In this document: one piece after another, positions 1 through 8,613 of the stretch
Layout: each line of letters begins with the position of its first letter
Numbering within the stretch: the stretch's first letter is position 1
Source of the DNA: Halodurantibacterium flavum
GTDB lineage: Bacteria; Pseudomonadota; Alphaproteobacteria; Rhodobacterales; Rhodobacteraceae
Assembly: GCF_042681825.1 (NCBI RefSeq)
Contig: NZ_JBHUGH010000001.1
Location: 317,921-381,920 of the forward strand
DNA length: 64,000 nucleotides
Reading direction: 5' to 3'
The notes under the pieces: generated by a model
Told to the model about the DNA's origin: nothing
The model's input: only the letters and a program-made list of their open reading frames with translations
Databases searched by the model: none
Made by a program: the position numbers and the translations under genes

Positions 1-745
1 GCCGCATGATCTCCTGAAAGTCCACGACGCTCTGAGAGGCATGGGTCTGGATGGGAATGCCGCGCCTGCGCGCTTCGACCAGCGAGTCCTTGAACATCCG
101 GGCCGAACAGGTGTCGATCTGCGCCGGCACGATCATGCCGCCGAGGCGCCCGCAAGGATGGGCGATCGCGGCATCGACCTCGGCCAGTGCCGCGATCATC
201 CGCCGTTCGCCCGCGGCCTCGTCCCAGTCGTATTTGACCTCATGGCCGTTGTCGGTGAACCAGCGGGCCTCGCGGAACATGGGCGCGGCATAGGCCCGCA
301 TTCCGCTGGCCGCCAGGGTGTCGATCCAGCCGACATGCGGGGTGGACAGATCACAGATCGTGGTGACGCCGCTCTGCATCAGTTCGCTCAGCGCGACCTC
401 GGTCGCGGCGACCATACCTTCGTGGGTGGTGTCAAACAGGAACAGGTATTCGTAAAGCGAGCTCATGTAGAGCTTGCGGCTGCCCACTTCCTCGGTCAGC
501 CCCTTGAGCATCGTCTCATAGCCCGGATGGGCATGGATATCGATGAAACCGGGGCTGACCATCAGCCCCTTTCCGTCGATCACCTGCCCGATGTCTTCGG
601 GCGCGAGGGTCGTCGGATCGACAAAGCGGTCGCCCCGAAAGGCGACATCCGCACCGCGCCGATAGCTATGCGAGCCAAGGTCGGAATCATAGGCCAGCAG
701 CCAGTCGACATCGCGGATCAGCGTGGCCTTGTCTTCTGCGGTCAT
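1..745 (-). CDS. Amidohydrolase superfamily protein, partial (C-terminus beyond left edge)
   Basis: The frame opens at the ATG at 745, after an AGGGAA-like ribosome site, and runs open to the left edge, so only about 248 N-terminal residues are visible. Residues 66-74 carry the metal-binding HxH signature (FIDIHAHPG, H71/H73) that follows the first beta segment in cytosine deaminase/chlorohydrolase-type amidohydrolases. The last visible residues (FQEIMR) align with FQEMIQ of the second amidohydrolase at 1446-2882, so the two are paralogues. It starts 2 bp after the GntR gene stop and is probably the last visible gene of the operon running down from the ABC genes. It should hydrolyse a C-N bond in an imported compound; the substrate is unknown. 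Confidence 0.85.
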   Translation of the reverse strand, partial: MTAEDKATLIRDVDWLLAYDSDLGSHSYRRGADVAFRGDRFVDPTTLAPEDIGQVIDGKGLMVSPGFIDIHAHPGYETMLKGLTEEVGSRKLYMSSLYEYLFLFDTTHEGMVAATEVALSELMQSGVTTICDLSTPHVGWIDTLAASGMRAYAAPMFREARWFTDNGHEVKYDWDEAAGERRMIAALAEVDAAIAHPCGRLGGMIVPAQIDTCSARMFKDSLVEARRRGIPIQTHASQSVVDFQEIMR

Positions 746-747
746 TC

Positions 748-1446
748 TTATTTCCCTTCGCTCTCGGAAAGCTGCGCGCCGAGGTAGATCGTGTATTCCT
801 CGACGTGATCCAGAAACTGACCAACGCGTTCCGCGGCCTTGGCCTCGTCGCCTTCGGCCACGGCCTCACCGATCGCGATGTGGAATTCGGTCAGGGTCTC
901 TTCGCGGTAGTGCCGCAGGTAAAGGTCGCGATGGGCCACCCAGAAGCGACGCGAAAGGGAATAGAGCGGCAGGATCTGGCCAAGAAAAGGGTTGCGCGAC
1001 AGATCCACCAGAAGCCGGATGAAGCGCCTGTCCAACCGCAGGAGTAGCTGGCTTTGTCCCGTCCCCAGAAGTTCCCGGAAATGGGCGACCACGCGCTCGA
1101 CCGCCTCGGCCTCGGCGCGGCTGCGGCGTCGCGCTGCTGCCGGGACCAGCACGCTTTCAAGCGCGCGGCGGGTTTCCAACACCTTCATCTGCAACGGGAA
1201 GTTGATGTCGCGCACCACCATTCCGCGCCGGGGCAGCCAGATCAGCAAGCCGTCGGCGGCCAGCCGCAGCAATGCCTCGCGTATCGGGGTGCGGCCGATG
1301 CCAAGCTGCGCAGCCAGCGTCGCCTCGACCAGACGCGACCCAGGGGCGAGCTCCAACATCACGATCAGATCCTCGATCCTTTCGTAGGCGTGATCGACCT
1401 GGCTGTCGGATTCCTCCCGAAGTTCGGGCAGCGTGGGCGGGATCAT
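748..1446 (-). CDS. GntR family transcriptional regulator (FadR/FCD subfamily)
   Basis: A 232-residue protein with an N-terminal winged helix-turn-helix at about residues 15-80 (AYERIEDLIVMLELAPGSRL, then IGRTPIREALLRLAADGLL). An all-helical FCD ligand-binding region fills the rest. The ATG at 1446 overlaps the stop of the upstream amidohydrolase (TGATG); a TTG at 1449 is an alternative start. It sits inside the amidohydrolase/ABC operon and probably senses the transported substrate or its product. A palindrome centred on TTGTACAA in front of the ATPase gene (5662-5678) has the look of a GntR operator. The family and its role are well supported; the effector is unknown. Confidence 0.9.
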   Translation of the reverse strand: MIPPTLPELREESDSQVDHAYERIEDLIVMLELAPGSRLVEATLAAQLGIGRTPIREALLRLAADGLLIWLPRRGMVVRDINFPLQMKVLETRRALESVLVPAAARRRSRAEAEAVERVVAHFRELLGTGQSQLLLRLDRRFIRLLVDLSRNPFLGQILPLYSLSRRFWVAHRDLYLRHYREETLTEFHIAIGEAVAEGDEAKAAERVGQFLDHVEEYTIYLGAQLSESEGK

Positions 1447-2882
1447 CAAAACTCCTCAAGCTCCAGCGGGGACAGTTCTTCGACCGGGCGTCCGGCCCAA
1501 TCGCCCGGCCCGATCCGCGACCAGATGCGTTCAGCCGCCTCTTGCAATGCACGCGCTGCGCCCGTCCCGTCAACCCGCAGAAGCCTGCGGTCCGCCATCA
1601 GCCATTCGCCGTCGACCATCACATGATGCAGGTCCTCCGCCTCGGCATAGAATACAAGATTCCGAAGCGGATCGCGCATGGGCGCAAGCGAAAAGCCGGC
1701 CATGTCCCAGATCAGCAGGTCAGCTTTGGCCCCCAGGCCGATCCGGCCCAGATCGTCACGTCCCAGAACCCGCGCGGGCGCAAGGGTGGCGGCGTCGAAC
1801 ACCTCGCGCGCGGTGGCGACGCGACAGTCCCGGTCCGCAACTTTGGACAGGATCGACGCGGCTCGCATCGCCCGCAGCATGGATTGCGGCGCCGTATCGC
1901 TGCCAAGGCACATGTTGACGCCGGCATCCAGATACCGCGCGAATGACTCCATCACAATCCCGCGCCGGGCGAAGACCCAGGCGCAATGGGCGACCGAGGC
2001 GCCGTGTTCGGCAAGGATCTGGGTATCCCGCCCCGGATAGTTGATCCACGAGTTGCCCGAGGTGAAGATCGTGTGTCCAAGGATCGTGCGCGGCGAAAGG
2101 AAGTCCTGGCTTGCGAGCCATTCCACCGGCGTCATGCCCTCGCGCTGGATCATCTCCTGGAACTCGAACACCGCCTCGGCCGTGTGCAGGGTGATGGGGA
2201 TGTCCAGTTCCTCGGCCACGGCGCGGGTGCGCGCCAGCAGTTCGGGCGTCGCCATGGCGACCTGCATCGGCGTAAGCATGGCCCTGATGCGCCCGCCGGC
2301 CCGGCCATCGACGCGGTGAGCAAAGGCGACGGCGGCGTCCAGCCCGTCCATCCCGCCGTCCGGCTTCCAGTCATACTGCATCCGGCGTCCGTCGCGCGTA
2401 CGCCAGCGGGCCGACCCATAGCCCTCGCCGATATAGGCGCGCAGACCGGCACGCTCTGCCGCGTCGGCGGTGTAGTCGCCCAGCCAGCCGATTTCGAACA
2501 CGGTGGTGGTGCCGCTACGGGTCAGTTCGGCCATGGAAAAGTCCACAGCCGCGCGTTCGGCGTCGCCGTCCATCGCCGCGCCCATCGCCGGCAGGAGTTC
2601 CGGCAGGCCCGAGAAATAGAAGCCCGGCTTGCCCACGTCCTCGACATAGGACCGGTCGTAGGGCGCGCTGGTCATATGCGCGTGCATGTCGATCAGCCCG
2701 GGCGTAAGCAGACCCTGCGGCAGGTCGATGCGCTGGTCGAACGTGCCCTCGACCTTGCCGCCGGTAACGTGGGCGATGCGAGACCCTTCGATCACGACCG
2801 ATCCGTTGCGCAGCAGCCGATGTGCGCCGTCCCGATAGGCGATTACCCAGCCACAGGTCAGAAGAATTCGCCTGGGCGTCAT
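1446..2882 (-). CDS. Amidohydrolase family protein (chlorohydrolase/deaminase type)
   Basis: A 478-residue cytosolic enzyme. It shows the full ligand set of metal-dependent amidohydrolases: HxH at H67/H69 (GLIDMHAHM), a histidine in ITLHTAEAV, a histidine in VAHCAWVF and an aspartate in CLGSDTAPQ. A C-terminal beta segment (ADLLIWD) is typical of the composite domain. The ATG at 2882 overlaps the permease stop by 4 bp (ATGA), so it is translationally coupled to the ABC transporter; a longer frame upstream is only read-through of permease DNA. It is a paralogue of the partial gene at 1-745. Likely role: hydrolytic deamination or ring opening of the compound brought in by the adjacent importer (inference). 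Confidence 0.88.
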   Translation of the reverse strand: MTPRRILLTCGWVIAYRDGAHRLLRNGSVVIEGSRIAHVTGGKVEGTFDQRIDLPQGLLTPGLIDMHAHMTSAPYDRSYVEDVGKPGFYFSGLPELLPAMGAAMDGDAERAAVDFSMAELTRSGTTTVFEIGWLGDYTADAAERAGLRAYIGEGYGSARWRTRDGRRMQYDWKPDGGMDGLDAAVAFAHRVDGRAGGRIRAMLTPMQVAMATPELLARTRAVAEELDIPITLHTAEAVFEFQEMIQREGMTPVEWLASQDFLSPRTILGHTIFTSGNSWINYPGRDTQILAEHGASVAHCAWVFARRGIVMESFARYLDAGVNMCLGSDTAPQSMLRAMRAASILSKVADRDCRVATAREVFDAATLAPARVLGRDDLGRIGLGAKADLLIWDMAGFSLAPMRDPLRNLVFYAEAEDLHHVMVDGEWLMADRRLLRVDGTGAARALQEAAERIWSRIGPGDWAGRPVEELSPLELEEF

Positions 2883-3715
2883 GTGCTGTCCCCGCTGTTG
2901 GTCCCGTTGCGCCGGCGCGCGCGCGACTGCAGCCAGGAGGAGGTGAAGAACAACGAGATCGAAACCGTGATCGCTATGACGGAGACCGCGGCCAACGTGG
3001 GGTCCAGCGACGAGCGCATGCTTTCCCACATGCGCAGCGGCAGCGTGACCTGACTGGGTCCCGAGATGAAAAGCGCCACGATCAGTTCATCGAAGGAGGT
3101 GATAAAGGCGAACAGAGCCCCCGCCGCGATCCCGGGCCGGATGATTGGCAGGGTGACAAGCTGAAAGGTGCGCAGGGAACTGGCCCCGAGGTTTTGCGCC
3201 GCCATTTCCAGCCGCCGGTCCAGCCCCTGCAACGCGGCGGACACGTTCACGACGACGAACGGAACCGCCAGCGTCGTATGCGCGACCGCAATGGCCACCG
3301 GAGAGCCGATCAGTTTCACCCGGGCATAGAAGAAGTAGATCGCGATCGCGACGATCACCCCCGGAATGATCAACGGCGAAAGGATGAGGGCGAGCAGCAG
3401 CTTCTTGCCCCGGAAGGAGCTTCGCACAAGCCCGAGTGCCCCCAGGGTTCCCAGAATCGTCGCGGCCACCGTCACAAGCAGGGCGATCCAGATGCTCAGC
3501 CAGGCCGAGCGCAGCCATTCGGGCCGGGAGATCAGCCGCTCGTACCACTGGAGGCTGAAACCGGGAGGTGGAAAGCTGAGAAAGCTCCCCGCCGAAAGCG
3601 AGGTCGGCACGATCACGAAGATCGGCAGGATCAGGAAAAGCGCGACAGCGAAAGCCATGACGGCCAGAACGGCCTGCGTCACCGGTCCCGAAACACGGAT
3701 CGAACGGTGCTGCAT
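2879..3715 (-). CDS. ABC transporter permease (PotC/spermidine-putrescine type)
   Basis: A 278-residue inner-membrane permease with about six hydrophobic segments. It has the cytoplasmic EAA-type loop seen as LEMAAQNLGASSLRTFQLV before the last two helices, typical of the PotC/polyamine-opine-type BPD permease family. The ATG at 3715 overlaps the stop of the upstream permease by one base (TAATG); the longer upstream frame lies over the other permease and is not coding. It pairs with the permease at 3715-4545 and the ATPase at 4542. No substrate-binding protein is encoded next to it in this window, so the substrate can only be guessed from the flanking amidohydrolases. Confidence 0.9.
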   Translation of the reverse strand: MQHRSIRVSGPVTQAVLAVMAFAVALFLILPIFVIVPTSLSAGSFLSFPPPGFSLQWYERLISRPEWLRSAWLSIWIALLVTVAATILGTLGALGLVRSSFRGKKLLLALILSPLIIPGVIVAIAIYFFYARVKLIGSPVAIAVAHTTLAVPFVVVNVSAALQGLDRRLEMAAQNLGASSLRTFQLVTLPIIRPGIAAGALFAFITSFDELIVALFISGPSQVTLPLRMWESMRSSLDPTLAAVSVIAITVSISLFFTSSWLQSRARRRNGTNSGDST

Positions 3716-4545
3716 TATCGCGGTCCCCCCAGAATTCGGTCCATGCTCAGGACCCGGCTGACGGCCAGCAGCGCCAGCAGCGTCGTGACCAGAAGGATCG
3801 CGGCGATGGCCGAGGCGGTGTCCCAACGGTAAAGATCGACCTCTTGCGCGATCAGCATGGACAGCGTCATGTCCGAAGGGCCGCCCACCAGGGCGGGCGT
3901 GATGTAAAAGCCAAGCGCCAGCACAAAGACCAGAATGCAGCCGGCCACGACGCCGGGCATCGACAGCGGCAGGATGACATGGCGAAACACGGCCACCGGT
4001 CCCGCGCCCAGGTTCTCGGCGGCCGACACAAGGCGGCCGTCAATCCCCTTCAGCGTAGACAGGATCGGCAGGATCATGAACGGCAAAAGCACGTGGATCA
4101 TGCCGATATAAACGGCAAATGTCGTGTTCAGCATCCTGATCGGCTGCTCCACCACCCCGATCCAGATCAGGAAGCCGTTGATCACTCCACGCTGCCCCAA
4201 CAGCACCATCCATGCATAGGACCGGATCAGGATGCTGGTCCAGAACGGGATCAGAACGATGGCCATCAGTATCAGGGCCGTCCTCTCGCCGGTCGTGACG
4301 ATGAAATAGGCCAGGGGATAGGCAAGGATCAGCGTCAGGAATGTGGTGCCGACCGCGATCTTTACCGTGTAGCTGAAAACCTTGATCACGACCTCGGAGC
4401 CGAACGCCGCGGCATAAGGTGCGAAATCGCCTTCCGGGCCGGCGCTGCGCCCAAGCATCAGGATCACGGGCAGCACGTAAAAGGCGAGCAGGAAGGCCAG
4501 AAGCGGCACGACAAGCAGCGCGGGACTTGGCGAGATGCGTTTCAT
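3715..4545 (-). CDS. ABC transporter permease (PotB type)
   Basis: A 276-residue integral membrane protein opening with a hydrophobic helix (LLVVPLLAFLLAFYVLPVI) and followed by about five more membrane spans. The permease signature loop reads RLVSAAENLGAGPVAVFRHV. Its ATG at 4545 overlaps the ATPase stop by 4 bp, so the order ATPase-permease-permease-amidohydrolase-GntR-amidohydrolase is one tightly coupled transcription unit. By family it forms the heterodimeric membrane channel with the 2879-3715 product for import of a small cationic or N-containing solute. The specific substrate cannot be read from sequence. Confidence 0.9.
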   Translation of the reverse strand: MKRISPSPALLVVPLLAFLLAFYVLPVILMLGRSAGPEGDFAPYAAAFGSEVVIKVFSYTVKIAVGTTFLTLILAYPLAYFIVTTGERTALILMAIVLIPFWTSILIRSYAWMVLLGQRGVINGFLIWIGVVEQPIRMLNTTFAVYIGMIHVLLPFMILPILSTLKGIDGRLVSAAENLGAGPVAVFRHVILPLSMPGVVAGCILVFVLALGFYITPALVGGPSDMTLSMLIAQEVDLYRWDTASAIAAILLVTTLLALLAVSRVLSMDRILGGPR

Positions 4546-5648
4546 GACAGCGCCTGTCCGTCGGCAAAGACGCGCATCTGGCCCACGGGCCAGTCCAGGC
4601 TGAGCCGGGTTCCGCGGGATATGGCAGAAGATCCGTCGCTGATCTGCACCTTGGACAAAAGTGCGGTGCCGTCCGGCAACGTGATGTCATAGCGGCGGTG
4701 ATCGCCGACATAAGTCACGTCGTGTACCATCGCGGGTCCCTGATCGTCGGGATGAAAGCGCAGATGTTCTGGCCGGACCAGCACCTTTACCTCTTTGCCG
4801 GGGACGCGGCTGCGTGTGGGCAGGGTGACGGCACCGCCGCCCATGTCGATCGTGACAGTGTCGTCTGCGGCGGCAAGGACCGGGCGCTTCACCAGATTGG
4901 ACTCCCCCAGAAAGCCTGCGACGAATTCATCCTGCGGTTCGCGATACAGGGCTTCAGGCTGGCCGATCTGGGCAATCCGGCCGTCCCGCATCACGCAGAT
5001 GCGGTCGGACATGGTCATCGCCTCTTCCTGGTCATGGGTAACATAGACGACGGTGACACCCAGTTCGCGCTGGATGCGCTTGATCTCGATCTGAAGATGG
5101 CTGCGAAGATATTTGTCCAGCGCCGACAGCGGTTCGTCCATCAGCAGAACGGGGGGGCGGAAGACGATCGCACGGGCAAGGGCCACGCGCTGCTGCTGGC
5201 CACCCGAAAGCTGGGCAGGATAGCGGCCGGCAAAGGACGACAGGCCGACGATCTCCAGCATGCCGGCGACGGTCCTTGCCCGGGCGCGGCCAGAGATGCC
5301 GCGCATCCGCAAGGGAAAGCCGACGTTCTGTTCCACCGTCATATGCGGAAAGAGGGCATAGTTCTGAAAAACCATTCCGATGTTGCGCCGCGCCGGGGGC
5401 ACATGCGTCACTTCTCGGTCGCCAACAAAGATCTGGCCGCCGCTCGGGGTTTCGAACCCGGCAAGCATCATCAGTGTCGTTGTCTTGCCGGATCCGGAGG
5501 GTCCAAGGAACGAAAGGAATTCGCCCGCCTGCACGTCGATGTCCAGCGGGTGAACGGCGGTGAAGGTCCCGTAGGTCTTGCACAGCCCCGTAAGGCGCAC
5601 GGGGCTGCCGCCAACCGCTGCATGCTGGGTGCTGAAGGAACTCTCCAC
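4542..5648 (-). CDS. ABC transporter ATP-binding protein (PotA/FbpC type)
   Basis: An importer ATPase of 368 residues from the proposed start. It has a Walker A motif (GPSGSGKTT), Q-loop (FQNYALFPHM), signature LSGGQQQRVALARA, Walker B (VLLMDEPLSALD), H-loop (YVTHDQEEA) and a C-terminal TOBE-like regulatory domain. I prefer the GTG at 5648, because AAGGGG lies 7 bases upstream. The alternative GTG at 5687 has poor spacing and would put a GntR-type palindrome (5662-5678) and a possible promoter inside the gene. It energises the two permeases encoded directly downstream. It is the first gene of the operon. Confidence 0.88.
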   Translation of the reverse strand: MESSFSTQHAAVGGSPVRLTGLCKTYGTFTAVHPLDIDVQAGEFLSFLGPSGSGKTTTLMMLAGFETPSGGQIFVGDREVTHVPPARRNIGMVFQNYALFPHMTVEQNVGFPLRMRGISGRARARTVAGMLEIVGLSSFAGRYPAQLSGGQQQRVALARAIVFRPPVLLMDEPLSALDKYLRSHLQIEIKRIQRELGVTVVYVTHDQEEAMTMSDRICVMRDGRIAQIGQPEALYREPQDEFVAGFLGESNLVKRPVLAAADDTVTIDMGGGAVTLPTRSRVPGKEVKVLVRPEHLRFHPDDQGPAMVHDVTYVGDHRRYDITLPDGTALLSKVQISDGSSAISRGTRLSLDWPVGQMRVFADGQALS

Positions 5649-5661
5649 GGCCGTACCCCTT

Positions 5662-5678
5662 CGTGTTTGTACAACACG
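5662..5678. promoter_or_regulatory. Candidate GntR operator in front of the PotA-like gene
   Basis: Perfect 6-bp inverted repeat CGTGTT-N5-AACACG whose centre contains the palindrome TTGTACAA (5667-5674). This resembles the T-GT-N-AC-A core of FadR/FCD-type GntR operators. On the minus strand a weak TTGTTT, 16 bp, AATAAT promoter-like pair lies just upstream of it. The GntR regulator of this operon (748-1446) is the obvious candidate to bind. The palindrome is seen directly; its function is inferred. Confidence 0.45.
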
Positions 5679-5687
5679 ATTATTCAC

Positions 5688-6575
5688 GTCCTGAACAAGG
5701 AAACAATATGCTATATGCAGAGTTTCGTATATTATCTGCGGATCGGGAAAAGTAACACGCGGCGGGCCTGACAGACCCCTGAAATATGGCTCGCCGGGAG
5801 GGGGGTTTCCCTGTCAGGCTGGATGAGGGGGATCCACTCTCCAACTGCGGCATGTCTGGGTACGAGTGTCAGTGGACCATGTCGAACGCAGCCTTACGCT
5901 CGGCGCCGCCCTACGCTCATGTGACCTTGGCCGACACCATGAAGTCATGCCAATTTTCCACCACGGTACGGCCCCTGAAGCAAGGACCTCCCCCCGATTT
6001 CCCGCGAACCGGGCCTTCCGGATCGGTACCGAGACTTCGGTGGTTCTCGAGTGCCTCTCGCCCCGGACATCGTCCGGCTTTTCGCGCTTGGGGTCCGGCT
6101 GGGTCAGCATCGATCATCCGCCGGACTTTCCATTGCATGGCGAGTTCCCTTACTGGGAGTTGAAGCGAGTTCAGTTCTGTCGTTCCGCCAATTTCCCGGC
6201 TTGAACCGACAGCAAGTTCCAAAGGCAGGTCCTACCTGACCAGAACCGTGTCATATTGCGCTGCGAGGGCTTCGACGCCGGCCGGGAAGGCCGCGGCCAG
6301 GCGCGAAAACATCTCCTCGACACCGCCCGACGTGAAGAGCACCGCAGTTGAAGTGGTGGTCCTTTCCGAGGAAGCGGCGCATGGGGGTGGGCGCGATTGG
6401 CGCATCGCAGCGATTTGGCCGAATTGCGATCCCTCACCTTTTGAGGCCGCCACCTGCGATTTTCGTTGGCACGACGCGTCCCCCCTTGCGGGTGGGTATT
6501 GGATGCGAGGAATGGGACCACTTGGCGGTCGGTCAAAGCAGGACTTTCGGCGCCTCTATCCGGCAGACACAATGG
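5688..6575. other. Gene-poor stretch of about 0.9 kb
   Basis: Short frames occur on both strands but none has a plausible start, ribosome site or recognisable protein motif, and codon usage looks random compared with the flanking genes. The first ~100 bp are relatively AT-rich and should hold the promoter of the PotA-like operon. The right end contains a possible decayed cupin tail (6235-6360) and then a terminator. No terminal inverted repeats or transposase motif were found. Confidence 0.5.
6235..6360 (-). pseudogene. Possible C-terminal remnant of a cupin-domain protein
   Basis: A minus-strand frame ends with about 42 residues that include VLFTSGGVEEMFSRLAAA and EALAAQYDTVLV. These resemble the tail of small quercetinase-like cupin proteins, which typically end with a 'Fspgg-e-ff' strand/helix and a 'laaLaarYg' segment. 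No cupin barrel motif (H-x-H) precedes it in frame, so if the resemblance is real the gene is decayed. The evidence is weak and rests on recall of the family pattern. Confidence 0.25.
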
Positions 6576-6603
6576 AAAAACCCCCGCCGGGCCGGGCGGG
6601 GGT
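6576..6603 (-). terminator. Rho-independent terminator of the sugar ABC operon
   Basis: Stem CCCCCGCC (6581-6588) pairs with GGCGGGGG (6595-6602) around a 6-nt loop. On the minus strand the stem is followed by a run of five T (A-run 6576-6580 on the plus strand). It lies about 90 bp after the stop of the Gfo/Idh gene and would end the operon that starts at 13100. Confidence 0.85.
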
Positions 6604-6689
6604 CATGGACGAGGGGCCTGCCCATGCGGGCAGACCGGGTTCTGGGTTGCCCCGCGCTCGGGCCGGGGCGCCACCCTTGGGCCGGCGCG

Positions 6690-7883
6690 TCAGGCGGCGG
6701 GCAACAGCAGTGCCTGCGCCTCTGCCGGCCCAAGGGCCTCGGGACGCTCGCAGCTTGTTTCCATCGCGACGAAGAGCCCGGTTTCACCCGAGGCGAGGAT
6801 CGCCGTCATAACCTCGATCCCGTGCAGCGCCAGATCGAGCGAGCAGCGATGCGGCCGCCCGTCAATGATCGCCGCGGCCATGTCGGCAAGGCCGGCAGTG
6901 CGGTAGTTCGCCAATTGCCGGCCCTCGCCGTGGGTCTGGTTCGGCACGCCGAACGGGTGGTCCCATACGGCCGAAGGCTGGATGGCGCCGCCGCGCCCCG
7001 CCTGTTCCACCGCGCCGCCGAAGAAGTTGGGATCGGGCAGGAAAAGCGAACCTTCGCTGCCGTAAAGCTCCATGTGTGCGCGCTTGTGCGCCCAGACATC
7101 CCAACTGGTCGAGATCGTGAAGGTCGCGCCATTCGCGAAATCCAGCAGCGCGTGGATGTTCGTCGGTGTGCGCACCGGGATCACCTCGCCGTTCCGGGGC
7201 TCCGATGTGATGGTACGGGTGGGGCTCGGCGCATTGGCCAGCGCCGCCACCCGCCGCACTGGCCCGATCATGTTGATCAGGTTCGACAGGTAATATGGCC
7301 CGAGGTCGAGCATCGGCCCGCCGCCCGGCAGGAAGAAGAAGTCGGGGTTCGGGTGCCAGTGTTCCATCCCGTGCGACATGACCGCGGCGCCGCCGGCGAC
7401 GACGTCGCCGATCTTGCCTTCGTCGATCAGGTGGCGCGCATACTGGTGCGACCCGCCAAGGAAGGTGTCGGGCGCGCAGCCGACCCGCAGACCGCGTTCG
7501 GCGGCCAGCGTGCGCAGCTCCAGCCCCTCGGCCATGCTGAGAACCAGCGGCTTTTCGGAATAGACATGCTTGCCGGCCATCAGCGCCGCCCGCGACACGG
7601 CGAAATGCGCGTCGGGAATGGTGAGGTTCACCACGATGTCGATGGCCGGATCGGCCAGCAGGTCGTCGACGCTATGGGCCTTGATGCCGAAACTGTCAGC
7701 CCGGGCCTGGGCCACAACGGGGTTCAGGTCGGCGCAGGCCACCACCTCGATTCCGCGGAACAGTGGCGCGAGCGTGAGATAGGTGAGCGAGATGTTGCCG
7801 CAGCCGACGATGCCGAGGCGGAGCCGGTCGGAGCCGGCCTCAGAAAGCGGCGATGGCGCGGGATGCAAAACGGTGGTGGTCAT
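6690..7883 (-). CDS. Gfo/Idh/MocA family NAD(P)-dependent oxidoreductase
   Basis: A 397-residue cytosolic dehydrogenase. The N-terminal Rossmann fold has the dinucleotide motif in LRLGIVGCGNISLTY (about residues 21-35), and the family's EKP motif appears as VYSEKPLVLS. A C-terminal alpha/beta domain completes the usual length. It is the last gene of the sugar ABC operon; its ATG at 7883 lies 44 bp inside the preceding isomerase gene. By family it oxidises or reduces a hydroxyl of a sugar, inositol or related polyol imported by the adjacent transporter. The exact substrate is not determinable here. Confidence 0.88.
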   Translation of the reverse strand: MTTTVLHPAPSPLSEAGSDRLRLGIVGCGNISLTYLTLAPLFRGIEVVACADLNPVVAQARADSFGIKAHSVDDLLADPAIDIVVNLTIPDAHFAVSRAALMAGKHVYSEKPLVLSMAEGLELRTLAAERGLRVGCAPDTFLGGSHQYARHLIDEGKIGDVVAGGAAVMSHGMEHWHPNPDFFFLPGGGPMLDLGPYYLSNLINMIGPVRRVAALANAPSPTRTITSEPRNGEVIPVRTPTNIHALLDFANGATFTISTSWDVWAHKRAHMELYGSEGSLFLPDPNFFGGAVEQAGRGGAIQPSAVWDHPFGVPNQTHGEGRQLANYRTAGLADMAAAIIDGRPHRCSLDLALHGIEVMTAILASGETGLFVAMETSCERPEALGPAEAQALLLPAA

Positions 7884-8586
7884 CGGGATTGTCGTGCTCC
7901 ATGACGAAAAACTGGCAGTTGGTGTTGTCGAGGGCGGCGATCAGCGCCGGCCAGTCGAGGGTGCCGTGGCCGGGATCGGCCCAGCCATCCTCATGCGTGT
8001 TCATGCCCGCGGGGGCGATGTCCTTGACATGGGCGGCGGTGATGCGGCGGCCGTGGCGGGCGATCCAGTCAAAGGGGTCGCCGCCGCCGCGCACGATCCA
8101 GGCGATGTCGGCCTCCCATTCCAGATCGGGGCCGCCCGCGAGGATCGCCTCCATCGGGATGGTGCCGTCGGGCAGGGGGGCGAATTCGAAATCGTGGTTG
8201 TGCCAGCCAAAGCCGAGGCCCGCCGCCCGCAGGGGTTCGCCCGCCGCCTGAAGCCGCGCGCCGAAATCGCGCCAGCCGGCGGCATCGGCCGGGCGATCCT
8301 CGGCCACGAGATAGGGGATAAAGACCTTCTGCAGCCCCAGTCGCCGGGCGATGGCGATCACGCGGTCGGGGTCATCCTCGACCATCTGCAGGGGCAGGTG
8401 GGCGGTGGGCATCGAAAGGCCGCTTGCCTTCAGCGCGGCTTCAAGCTCATTGACGCCGGAAGGGTCGGTGAACATGCCCCCGAACCCCTCGACCTGCACA
8501 TAGCCGAGCGAGGCGAGGAGTTTCAGCGTCTCGGTCAGGGGCGGAAAGTTCCGCGAGCTCCAGAGTTGATAGGAAAAGGCGGTCAT
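7840..8586 (-). CDS. Sugar phosphate isomerase/epimerase (xylose isomerase-like TIM barrel)
   Basis: A 248-residue protein matching the AP endonuclease 2/xylose isomerase-like fold. It begins FSYQLWSSRNFPPLTETLKL and contains a WHNHDFEF strand, and HVKDI near the C-terminus; these hold the histidine and acidic residues that bind the divalent metal in this family. The ATG at 8586 has AAGGAGA upstream. It sits between the ATPase and the Gfo/Idh dehydrogenase, a pairing common in myo-inositol- and rare-sugar-type pathways where one enzyme oxidises and the other epimerises or isomerises. The overlap with the next gene suggests coupled translation. Confidence 0.87.
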   Translation of the reverse strand: MTAFSYQLWSSRNFPPLTETLKLLASLGYVQVEGFGGMFTDPSGVNELEAALKASGLSMPTAHLPLQMVEDDPDRVIAIARRLGLQKVFIPYLVAEDRPADAAGWRDFGARLQAAGEPLRAAGLGFGWHNHDFEFAPLPDGTIPMEAILAGGPDLEWEADIAWIVRGGGDPFDWIARHGRRITAAHVKDIAPAGMNTHEDGWADPGHGTLDWPALIAALDNTNCQFFVMEHDNPDDHHRFASRAIAAF

Positions 8587-8613
8587 CCGGGTCTCCTTGG
8601 ATGTGAAAGGGCG

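Noticed and set aside
5786..6204. Short plus-strand frames considered as a small gene or transposase piece
   Set aside because: No ribosome site, no recognised motif and overlapping frames of similar quality on both strands.
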